A DNA stretch of 64,000 nucleotides from Liquidambar formosana (taxonomy: Eukaryota; Streptophyta; Magnoliopsida; Saxifragales; Altingiaceae): the NCBI GenBank assembly GCA_039720395.1, contig CM077831.1:34631067-34695066 (forward strand), read 5' to 3'. Below, one piece after another: positions 32,827 through 43,213 of this stretch (its first letter is position 1; each line of letters begins with the position of its first letter). The translations under genes were made by a program, and so were the position numbers. The notes below the pieces were generated by a model. It saw only the letters and a program-made list of their open reading frames with translations. It searched no databases and was not told the DNA's origin.

Positions 32827-35800
32827 ATGGAGTCTGTTTGTATGAGAAATCTGATATATGCGACTCATCGCACCATAATTCCTCTTCACATAAGAAGGCT
32901 CCCCATGCAAATTCCCCATTTGGGCTTCCGTGTTTACTCAAAACAATCTGATTTTCAAGGTAAGATTTCAACTTCTTTTCCATGCATCATTTGGTTTCAT
33001 CTAAGGCTTTGTTTGTTTCCCCAGAAAAATGATGATTGACAATGTAAAATTTCATGTGAAGTTCCTTTCTTTTCTATGCTTTTCATTTGTATCTCAGCAC
33101 CCAACTGGAAAGCCAAGCAATTTGTAGGAGAATACGGATATATTTATTTGCATCAGCATCACTTTTTCCAGTATTAAAGGTTGAATCTTTAGCAACATTT
33201 TTATGACAATACAGAGTCAGTATTGTTTTCCTGAAATATATGTAATTCATCTGGAGTTAGTGCAATTTGATAATGAAATACGAATGGGTTTTGTTTAAAA
33301 GTTCAAAGAGTGAAAATTTTGACTCTATGAGAAATCATTTAGGGCTTCTTTTTCTGGCCCATTCTATTTTGTTAGTTCGACCTCCGAAATTTTGGTTCGA
33401 CTGGAAACTTGACATTGTAGGAGGAAATTGGGGAGAAAAATATGTGAACATATTATTGTGACAGCCTGTGTATTTTTTTATTTTATTTTATTTTTATTAT
33501 GTTGATAGCATTATAATTGTAGAGCGTTTAGCATATATTTTCAGCTAATTTTACTTTGATTAATGGTATGGACATTTATAACACCAAAACTCTTCTTAGA
33601 GGTTGAAAAAGAAGTAATTTACTGGAAGTTTAATTCCTAACCACTATATTTTTTGTTTTGGTCTTTTTGAAGAAGCGTATGCATGAAAAAAGACACCTAT
33701 TTGTTGCAAGTATTCTGTAATTCTTCTTTGTACCAATCACATCAATCTTTCGAATTAGATTACTATATTAATTTATATTAGGTTTAAAATTCCCAGAAGT
33801 ATGGTCTTTTGTGGTTAATGATTTTTGGGATTGCCAATGAGGGATTCCAGGGGCTATTTGTGGATAGGCCACTAGTAATCATTCTAGTCGCCCTTTGAAG
33901 TCGGTCTTCCTTGAAGTTTCTTACAAACGCCCTAAAATTTCAGTTCTAAATACTTATACTTGCAATTGTTACAGGGATGCCATCCGTTTAGTGTTAGTCT
34001 GGTCACCATTCCAAATTGTTTCTCCAAGATTAGTATAGGATCAACATATTCTAAAGTCTCCTTGATTCTTTCTGTGTGTTTGATGCACATGTTCATTGAT
34101 CCATAGGTTTTGTCGGCCTACTCTTTCGCTGAGTTGCATCAAATTGGGTTGTCAACTTGTCAGTTGTCACTATCCCCAAGTTGTTCAGGCTTTTTTTGGG
34201 CTATATAGTGATATAGTATGTTCATTTTGTGCCAACAATCGAACTAGGTAAGGGTGGATCGATCTGAACAATTTGTCATTATTCTACCCTTGAATTTTTT
34301 GGATAAACTAGAGAAAGGGATATTGTTGGAAATTATGTTGGTCCAAGAACCCTGCTTTTCTAGAACTAGAGCCTACAAGCCGTGTCCCACTAGTTGGGGT
34401 CTGCTTCATGGACGGAAGTATGATCCATCATGATTTGAGATTATTTCACGAGCAGCTCTCAAGCTGACGTCAACCCTCTATGCATATATGTATGCTGCAG
34501 AGTAATAGCTTTTGTATTATAGAGGCATCTATATATATTTTTCTCACTGGCATTAGATTTGACAAATTTATTTTCTTGTCAGTAGTTTTCTTTAATCGAG
34601 TAGAATGACAATTTTCTGCTTCAGATTTTCAGAGCTATGCAAAACCTTCTCGTCTCTTGCCAGCCACAGAAGTGAAAGTCTGCACCGAATCCTCACCAGA
34701 AAAGATTTTTACACCTGTCAGACGAGACAGAGCTAGGTCTTTATACAAGGTAGAGCTACACACAAGTAACATGTATGGCTCAGGTCTGAGTGACCTAAGT
34801 GCTGGAATATTGCTTTGCCTAATAGATGAAAATGGTGACTCAATTTTACAAAGGGTACCTGCAAGTTTAATGAAAGATCATCTTACACCATCTAAGGATA
34901 CCTTTCTTTCTGACATGCTCCATTTTCAAAGAGGTTCTGTTGATGAATTCACTTTTGAGGGACCTGAACTGGAAAAGGTTGAAGCTCTTTGGATTGGTCT
35001 TGAATCAGGTTAGTCTTTTCTAGATATAGGCAGTTGCTGTATAAGTGCACTGAAATTAATAACTTAGAATTGTGGTATGATTTGCTCCAAACACATAGGG
35101 AGTTCTCAAATTCGTTTGCATTTCTCGAGTTAAATGTCTGAAACACGTAGGGATATTCGCTACAGTTCTCGACTTGTAGAATCGTAGATAATACGTGCAG
35201 ATCCTTTTTCAATAACTTGTTTACATGAAAAATTTCAATGAGATTTTAAGCATGACGTACCCATACATAATCCATGTATAACCCTTGCATTCTAACAATT
35301 TATTTTCTTTTATTCTTCCTATTTCTAAGGTCAGGTCAGTGGAGATTGAGACATGTGAGCTTGACTGTTATTTGCGGTTGTCAAACTCCATTAGAAGAAA
35401 CCGAGGGGAAAGAAATTCAGTATATTGGTTTTCAGTACGACTTTGAAGCTGAAGATACCTTGCTTGGAGAGGGAAGCGACATGTCCATGGTGGAACTTAG
35501 ACCTCGCCGGGTTACTGAGTTGTGTGGCATTGACCCCTTCACCATATTAAGCAACAACCTCTCCCAATCAATTTCACTTCCAAGTCATGGGACATCGAAT
35601 GATGAAAGCATGAGGGAATATGCAGATTTAAAGTTCTCTTTGTTACTTTATGATGCAATTCTCATCTTTACTGGCACTTCAGTTGCATCCTTCTCAGGCG
35701 GGGAAAATGCTGGTTTCGCTTTCTTAACCGGTGGGATTGTCGGCTTTTTATATCTCTTGTTGCTGCAAAGGTCTGTTGATGGATTACCTGCTCCAGCGTC

Positions 35801-36044
35801 GACATCTATGAACATGGGAGGGAATTTTGATAGGATGTTTGGAGGATTTAAGAGTCCTATACCAGGCCTGGCAGTGGCAGTGGGGTTCACCGTTTTAGCA
35901 TTGAGATATAGCTCAGGAGATGTTCCTTTAGTGTTTACACCAAAAGATCTCATCGTTGGGATGATGGGATTTCTCTCTTGTAAAGTCGCTGTTGTGCTGG
36001 CAGCATTTAAACCCATGCCAATGGGTCTCAAGGAGAACAAGTGA
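32827..36044 (+). CDS. Predicted plastid membrane protein with PLAT/LH2-like N-terminal region
   Basis: Three exons with GT-AG borders and matching phases: 32827-32959, 34625-35008, 35335-36044, giving 408 residues. The N-terminus (MESVCMRNLIYATHRT..., Arg/Ser-rich, few acidic residues) looks like an organelle transit peptide. Residues ~75-205 (SLYKVELHTSNMYGSGLSDL, GILLCLIDENGDS, DEFTFEGPELEKVEALWIGL, WRLRHVSLTV) have the strand pattern of a PLAT/LH2 beta-sandwich; this is an inference from pattern. The C-terminal half has about four hydrophobic segments: LLLYDAILIFTGTSVASFSG, FLTGGIVGFLYLLLL, PGLAVAVGFTVLALRYS and LIVGMMGFLSCKVAVVLAAF. I recognise it as a conserved plant protein of unknown function but cannot name it. 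Splice consistency and conservation-like composition make it a real gene. Confidence 0.8.
34330..34500. repeat. SINE-like repeat remnant in intron 1 of the membrane-protein gene
   Basis: The segment CAAGCCGTGTCCCACTAG followed by TTGGGGTCTGCTTCATGG (34376-34412) resembles the dispersed plant repeat CAAGCC-TCCCAACT-GGGT-GGCTACATG also present near 57368-57412. Ends not defined; assignment to an Au-like SINE is by recall. Confidence 0.35.
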
Positions 36045-36519
36045 CACATTTTCTTTTGTTAAAATGGTGGACCTGGGACAGACTCCAAGAAGAAAATATA
36101 CAGTTGTATATATACACGCATACATATATATATGGAAGAAAACATCAATATATAGGTTCTTTTTTCAGTTTTCATTACCTAGAGAGGAAACAATGTGAAG
36201 GGGTGATATCTCTATTTTTCTTGCCTGTTGAATCACAAAACTTAAATCATTAGCCTTCAAAGCTGAAGTAGCTGACCCAAGTTAGCATGTATACTAGGAT
36301 TGAAGAGGCTGTCCTCTATCATGTCAATTAAGTGTACCTGAGGCCTAAGGTTTGGTTAAGTATTTGTGAATGTAGAAGGGTATGAAGAGGCTGTTCTCTA
36401 TCATGTCGCATTCGCAGTTTCCAAATAGGAAAATTTCTTGAGATATGAGCTTAATAGAAGAAGTCATATTGATATTTCAGAAAAAAAAAAAAAAAAAAGT
36501 CGTGCTGTTTTAGCAAATC

Positions 36520-36534
36520 AAGACTTGGAGCTCT
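36520..36534. repeat. Left target-site duplication of the LINE
   Basis: AAGACTTGGAGCTCT, identical to 38499-38513 at the other end of the LINE. Confidence 0.88.
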
Positions 36535-38498
36535 TAATGGACAGTTGGTTAATCTCCAGAAATCCAAAGTATTTTTCTCCAAAAGTGTACCTAATTGCAC
36601 CTGTGATTACCTTAGCACCCTTCTGGGTATCCCTGCTACTCCTAACCTTGGAAAATATTTGGGATTTCCCCTTCTACATGGTCGCCTTGATAGAAATTCT
36701 TTCAACTTCCTTATTGATAAAGTTAAGAGCAGATTGTCTGGTTGGAAATCTCACTTGCTCTCTATGGCTGGTCGAGTCACTCTTATAAAGTCTGTCATGT
36801 CTTCTCTACCCAACTACTATATGCAATGTGTTGCAATTCCTGAGTCTACTTGCAAAATCCTTGATAAACTGAATAGAGATTTTCTTTGGGGTTCCACTTT
36901 GGTGAAAAAGAAGGTTCACATGTTGAATTGGCATATGGTTACTAAAACCAAAAAACTGGGAGGTTTGGGAATCCGTAAGACTGCTTGCGCTAATAAAGCG
37001 CTTCTTGCCAAGCTCAATTGACGTCTTGTTAGGGATAAGGATGAGCTTTGGGCCAAGACTTTTAGAGCTAAATACTTGTCTACCAATATTAGGCCAAATA
37101 ATTGTAGACCCAGATCCTCACACATTTACAAAGCTGTCCATAAAGGTTGGAACCATTTCCTAAAAGGCTCTAGGCAGGTCATCAGAAATGGTGAAACCAC
37201 TACTTTTTGGTGGGATAATTGGACTGGTCTGGGCCCGTTAAGAAACTTAGTGGCTGGACCAATTCTTCAGGGTGGAAATTTGACAGTGTATCCTTTGTTA
37301 TACCTGATAACCTCTGTGCTATTATTCAAGCTATTCCCTTGCAAACCCATGACTCAACTCCGGATCAACTCTCTTGGAATTATACTAGCAATGGGACCTT
37401 CACCACAAAATCTGCTTATTTTCTTGAAGATAACCTTGCCGACTTTTCCTCTCCACGTGTGGACTGGAATTGGCTTTGGAAAATTTCTTGCCCACCTCGA
37501 ATCATACACTTGCTATGGCTTTGTACTCATGATCGCATTGCCTCTAAGGCGAACCTTTTTCACAGACATATTGGCTCGGATCCTCTTTGTCCTCATTGTG
37601 GGGCCTTCATTGAGGACACTAGTCATATCCTTAGAGATTGCTCTGCAGCTGTGGAGATTTGGAAGGGTGTGGATATTAACTTACCACCAGATTTTTTCAC
37701 CAAACCACTTCTTTTATGGCTTAAATCAAATCTGATGGATGACCACCATATCTATGCTATACCTTGGTACCTCATTTTTGCCCATACTAGTTGGCTTTTT
37801 TGGCTTAACAGGAATAAACTTGTTTTCATTGGTAGTAAGATTCCCACCAACCGTCTTATTAAAACTTGCATTGCTCGGGCTAGTGCATTTTTCGCCATTA
37901 AAGGTACTCCAACTCCTAGAATGAAAAATAAATGCATCTTTATTGGATGAAGTCCCCCTCCCTTCTCTTGGGCTAAGCTCAACACTGATGGGTCTTCCTT
38001 TGGAAACCCAGGTCTAGCTGGAGCTGGAGGTGTGATTAAAGATCACAATGATACTTGGATGACTGGATTTATTCGGAATGTGGGACACAGTACGAGTGTG
38101 GCAGCTGAATTATGGGCCCTTAGAGATGGATTACAATTAGCATTTACCGAAGGCATAAGGAAACTACAAATTGAAGTGGATGCTAAAGATCTATTATCTC
38201 TCATTTCCTCTCACTGTGATGAGCTTCACCCACATGGCGCTCTTATACATGATTGCAGGTTGCTACTCAACTTGGACTAGGAAATCAATATTAAGCACTG
38301 TTATCGGGAAGCAAATGCTTATGCGGATGCAATGGCTAAGGAAGGACACCTCCAAAGTGAACTTTTCACTGTTTTTTCTCACCCTCCTTGCATAGTCTGT
38401 AATATTATTAAATCTGATGCTCAAGGGATTTTATACCCTAGGACTATGTACGGCTAAGTGTTGTTTATTTTAATGCAATTCCGAATTACCAAAAAACA
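36535..38498 (+). pseudogene. 5'-truncated LINE retrotransposon, inactive
   Basis: Non-LTR element keeping only the 3' part of ORF2. Visible in order: the end of the reverse transcriptase (NLQKSKVFFS, LGKYLGFPLLHGR, AGRVTLIKSVMSSLPNYYMQ, NRDFLWGS), the zinc-finger RVT region (WLWKISCPPRIIHLLWLCTH, DPLCPHCGAFIEDTSHILRDCS), and an RNase H domain (LNTDGSSFGNPGLAGAGG, AELWALRDGL, EVDAKDLL, REANAYADAMAKEG) with its acidic residues. Stops at 37019-37021, 37948-37950 and about 38278-38280, plus a frame change near 37285, kill it. Both ends carry the perfect 15-bp repeat AAGACTTGGAGCTCT (36520-36534, 38499-38513). The 3' end has a short A-rich tail (ACCAAAAAAC). It lies about 490 bp downstream of the membrane-protein gene. 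Confidence 0.93.
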
Positions 38499-38513
38499 AA
38501 GACTTGGAGCTCT
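38499..38513. repeat. Right target-site duplication of the LINE
   Basis: AAGACTTGGAGCTCT, identical to 36520-36534. Confidence 0.88.
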
Positions 38514-39347
38514 GCCTTATTGTGATCAGTTTTCCATATGTAGTACAACGTATATAAGAGGCCAGCGTGTACTATAGTGCGAGTAGTGGTTTTTCTTCTT
38601 TTTTTTTTTTTTGCTTGGGATTATAGTAGAGTGGCTAGTTCTTAAACATGAGAAGTTAAAAAAAAAAAAACATATGCCTCAATGAGATGTAACACTTATA
38701 TTGATTATTTTGTATAGTATTTCCACATTCACACCAAACGTTTTGTCAATTTTTCAAGTATAAGAAAATTTTTGGCTTTTTAAAAAAAACAAAAATAAAA
38801 TTTATAATCAAATAAAAAATTTGGTTACCTGGCCCGTTACTTTATTGTTAGCGTTTATCTTCACAAATAAACATGTGGATATACTCCCACAAAATGAAAA
38901 TGTAGTGTGGACTGTGGACATAGGCTACTATCAATATGTCGCTATTGGGATTTTTTTTTAAATAAAAAAAAACAAAATTTAGATTCTTTTTTTTTCATCA
39001 ATTGGGTCTTTGTTGGTATTAAAACAAAACAATTAGCTTGTAATTTTCTTGCTCTAGTTAATGGCCTTTTCGTGTCAGAAGGAGATAACCAAAACAACAA
39101 AACTAGCCCACGCAACTCCGCAAAGAAAAAAAACAAACAAACAAAGTTCTACTCAAGTTTGTCTCAGTGTGCAAACCAAAAAGGAAAAGGAAAAGGAAAA
39201 AGGAGAAAAGATGAAAAAACAAACAAACTACCTAAGGTTCTGCTTGAATCGTGGATTGGCTCCTCTTGGGTTTATTTGATGCACTAGCCCAAACAGGACC
39301 CAAAATTTGTAAAAAAAATAAAAATAAAAAGGAAATATATAGCTTAA
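38514..39347. other. Intergenic, no gene seen
   Basis: AT-rich with A/T homopolymers; no recognisable coding sequence. Confidence 0.5.
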
Positions 39348-39419
39348 TGCGTTTGCCGGGAGTCGAACCCGGGTCTATTGCTTGGAAGGCAATTATCCTA
39401 ACCGTTGGACTACAAACGC
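39348..39419 (-). tRNA. tRNA-Gly (anticodon UCC)
   Basis: The 72-nt minus-strand sequence folds as a cloverleaf. A perfect 7-bp acceptor stem (GCGTTTG with CAAACGC) precedes discriminator A. Box A is TAGTCCAACGG. The anticodon arm ATTGC-CTTCCAA-GCAAT gives anticodon TCC (reads GGA, Gly). The T-arm is CCGGGTTCGACTCCCGG (box B). No intron. A/T-rich DNA with a T run on the minus strand follows the 3' end and would serve as Pol III terminator. Confidence 0.96.
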
Positions 39420-40359
39420 TGTTGCTTTGATAAACGCTACACTTTCAATTTGCTGTAATAGATTTCTCACTCTTTACAGAGTAAGAATCAGAGACCTCTT
39501 CCAAATTTCCAATGGATGAGGTTGGAACCTAAGTCACTTTCAGTAATAGCTACTAGCTAGTATTGATTTCCCTCTTCTTTTTTTTTTTTTTTTTTTTTGC
39601 ATAGGATTCCAAATCCTCTACCCACATCTTCAAACCAAAATAGGTTTTGGATGGATTTGAGTTTAAAGTAATGATATTTAAGTATTTCACATATAGGATA
39701 AGCCATCTCAACCCGTCTCATCTACTGGGGCAGAACGGGAACATACTTAAAACAAATTAGAAATGAGGTATGAATAAAACTATTTAATTCCCTAAAAACA
39801 ATAAACAAATTATAAATTTAAAAAAAAAAAAAAAAAACCCTAGTTAATTCCCTTGACATCATCAGATTAGGGCACCATGTCCCAAATCTATCCTGTGGTC
39901 ATCTCTAACTAGAGGAGGAAATGAATCCCACAAATAAACTCTCACCTTAGCAAAAGGATTCTTCATTCATCCCATGGACTAGGGTGGGGCCAAGAGGCAA
40001 CCTTGTAATCCCAAAAAACATAAAATAAAATAAAATGACCAATTCTCAACACTTCGTGACACACATAGTGGTCAAATCTTTCATCAAGGGCAAAAGCTGC
40101 ATTTGGTTGGCAGAATTGGATGGGCATTTAACTTATTGGTTCATGCACACCCTTTTTCTTCAGTCCAATTATTCGAACAATGACCAGTTCCTAGTACAGT
40201 GTGAAACACATTCTCTCACCCTGGTCCATGCCAGCCCCAACTGTAAAAATTTATGCCCTCTTGGTGGATTGAGTCATGGTGTTTGAGATGTTCAAAGGTG
40301 CTCAAAAAGTCCTCCCTTGGCTAACCCTCCATCACCTCAATTGAGAAAAAAGAAAAGAA
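39420..40359. other. Intergenic, no gene seen
   Basis: No recognisable gene; contains poly-T and poly-A tracts (about 39580-39598 and 39822-39837). Confidence 0.5.
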
Positions 40360-40690
40360 AATAAAATGACAGTAACATCATCTCCTCTACTGTCCCTGTC
40401 TTTTTTCATTCTTTTTTTCCTCTCTAGTCTCTACAATAGATTATTTGGCTGCCACTTGGCAATAAACAAAGAAATTAAACCTCGTTCATGAAAAGCACAG
40501 GAGGACAAAACATGGATGATGAACCTAATGGGTTCAAAGGGGCATCAAAGGTGGTGAAGATTCTCATGTAGATTGGCATAAAAAGACGGCTCTCCAACAA
40601 TGTTCATCCAGGTTGGAACCAGACAAATCCGCATCTTTGTAAAATACAACATTCTCAAATACCAAACAGGGCATATACAATTATGATAAA
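40360..40690. repeat. Left copy of a diverged direct repeat flanking phytoene synthase
   Basis: Shares, in the same order and orientation as about 44035-44375, the blocks CCTCTCTAG, TTGGCTGCCACT-GGCAA, GGAGGACAAAA, GGCATCAAAGGTG, CATAA-AAGACGGCT and ATCTTTGTAAAA. Non-coding. Likely an old local duplication. Confidence 0.6.
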
Positions 40691-41182
40691 ATAGGGTGCA
40701 CCAACATGCCATACAAGTAAAAAGCCCTCTTATAAAATGATCAGAACCATCCATTGATCTTCCAAATTAATCTTAAAGCATGATTTTAGCTGATCAAATC
40801 ATTAATCCTCTAGCTTTCTGGGTCAGCCATCCTCTACATCTCTACCTTCCTTTTGCTCTTCATCAGACAATGTAGCTAACAAATAGTACAAAATAGCCCA
40901 CCTTTAATGCTGCAGCCTAGATTGCACAATCCTGGTTGTTTAGGCATAAGAAACTTGTGGCAAGAATAAAATTAACAGGAGAGAGAGAGAGAGATTAAAT
41001 TTGTGTTCTACAAAGAACTATAGAGGGGGTGCCAATATTTTTTGAAATAATTGATCCCTTACCTTACTTTTGTATGCAGAGAGGGGGGAGGGATGAATGT
41101 GTACTTTAATGTGATTAGGAAGGAGTTCTAGTTTTTTCAGTCTGTTGATCATATATTCATAGAATTTGTTTAGAATTGTCAA

Positions 41183-43213
41183 ATGTCTTCGACATTTTCG
41201 CTAGCAGCTAAGCCTTGCATTGGAGCCGGCGATGGCAAATTGGTGTCTCACAAATCTACGTTTACAACTACAAGAGCACAAGTGACCATAGCTCCCAAGC
41301 AGGCTAACGGGCGTATTTTCCCCGAGTTATCGAAACAAGGCATTCCTCACAATGATCTACATGTACGCGAAATTGTGGACAGGCAGTCCAAAGCTAAAAA
41401 CTTAGTAGCCATGGAAGATGCTTGTAGAAAACCTCAGTTTCATCCAATGTTTCTTGAAGAAGCTTATGAGAAGTGCAGGAATATTTGCGCAGAGTATGCC
41501 AAGACCTTCTATCTAGGTCCAACTTCATTTCCCTTCTTTACATCAGTTTGACATGGTTGTCCTATTTTTCTTTTGAGATTGATGTCTGATTTGATGCCTT
41601 GAAACAGGAACTTTGTTAATGACAGAGGAGCGACAGAAAGCGATATGGGCCATATATGGTAAGATTCTACTGCTGAATTTGAAGATAAAAACTGCATATG
41701 CATTAGGCAAGTAGAAGTTATTCTTGTGAGTATCAGAAGTCATTCTTCCGCAATTCCCAGTTATTTCTAAACCCATTTTTTGGCTAACAAAATGGCTTTC
41801 TGCAGTTTGGTGCAGAAGGACTGATGAACTGGTCGATGGCCCCAATGCCATGTACATGAGTTCTGTTGTTCTTGACAGGTGGGAGGAGAGACTAAACGAC
41901 ATCTTCAACGGACGCCCCTATGACATTCTTGACGCTGCACTGACCGATACCATTTACAAGTTCCCCCTAGACATTAAGGTGCTTGAAAAATTTCCTGACA
42001 AAGCCCATTTGCTTCAAGACTCCTTTTATGTTCAATTTGTTAATTTTCCAGTTAAAAAATCAAGTTTCTCAGATTAGCAAAGCAAACTTTCGTTGATAAT
42101 TTTTTCGATAAGACAGTCATATTTCCCATTTATGTACAAAATAATTTTTTGGATTGTTGGGTTAACTGGTTCCTGTCTAAGGCAATTTCTCATTTTCAAT
42201 TATAGCCTTTTAAGGACATGATCGAGGGCATGAGGATGGACACGAGGAAATCCCGCTATGAGAATTTTAAAGAGCTCTATCTTTACTGCTACTATGTGGC
42301 TGGCACTGTTGGACTAATGAGTGTTCCAATAATGGGAATCGCACCAGAGTCCCCCCTTTCAGCTCAAACTATCTACAATGCAGCACTCTACTTGGGCATT
42401 GGAAATCAACTGACAAACATTCTTAGAGACGTGGGGGAAGAGTGAGTTTCTGTATAAGTGCAGTGCTTCACTGGCTTCCAGTTCCCTCATTCAATTTTTT
42501 CTAACCTTATTGTAGCTTTTTCTTTCAGTGCTATGAGAGGGCGAGTCTATCTTCCCCAAGATGAGCTTGCACAATTTGGATTATGCGATGAGGATGTTTT
42601 CTCAAGGAAGGTTACTGATCAATGGAGAGAGTTCATGAGAGAGCAGATTAGAAGGGCAAGGTTCTATTTCAACCAGGCTGAGGATGGAGCTTCTCAGCTT
42701 AACAAGGCTAGCCGTTGGCCGGTATTTACTTGGGCTACATTGAATAAAGTGCTCTTTTTTGTTTACCATAGCATTTGAAAGCACAAATCTATCTATTAAA
42801 TTCATTCAAGAAGAGTCAGTAGACTCATTACGATCATCTAACTTCCTTCAAATCCTGAAATAATCCCATTTTATATGCCAAAAAGGAATAAGATCATTTC
42901 AGATGCTATGAGTATAAAATACACTCATTTAAGCATGCCAATGAGCATTGCATTAATGAATTCCAATATATATAATTGGACCGAAAATATAAAGGTGAAA
43001 GTCATGGTGCTGCAGGTGTTGATGGGTTGATTTATTGGGATATTGCAGGTGTGGTCATCCTTACTCCTGTATCGGAAGATCTTGGATGCAATTGAGGATA
43101 ATGATTACGATAACTTGACAAAGCGAGCTTATGTTGGGAGGACTAAGAAGCTTCTCATGTTGCCTCTAGCATACACTAGATCTCTATCGGTACATAGGTT
43201 GGTTATTCTTTAG
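41183..43213 (+). CDS. PSY: Phytoene synthase
   Basis: Catalyses head-to-head condensation of two geranylgeranyl-PP to phytoene, the first committed and usually rate-limiting step of carotenoid synthesis, in plastids. Six exons: 41183-41516, 41608-41658, 41806-41978, 42206-42441, 42529-42721, 43049-43213. Internal sizes of 51, 173, 236 and 193 nt are those usual for plant PSY genes, and all phases close. The product is 383 residues with both Asp-rich motifs intact (DELVD in exon 3; DVGED across exons 4/5), plus [19 protein letters not shown] and [15 protein letters not shown]. An in-frame TAG 12 nt upstream fixes the start. The N-terminus before the catalytic domain is short (about 90 residues) for a transit-peptide-bearing PSY, and the C-tail ends soon after YTRSLS. 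This may indicate the divergent PSY3-type isoform rather than the leaf/fruit enzyme (inference). Confidence 0.95.

Noticed and set aside
37076..37735. 219-codon open frame in the LINE
   Set aside because: Only the first part continues the LINE frame; after about 37285 the true homology is in another frame, so it is not a separate gene.
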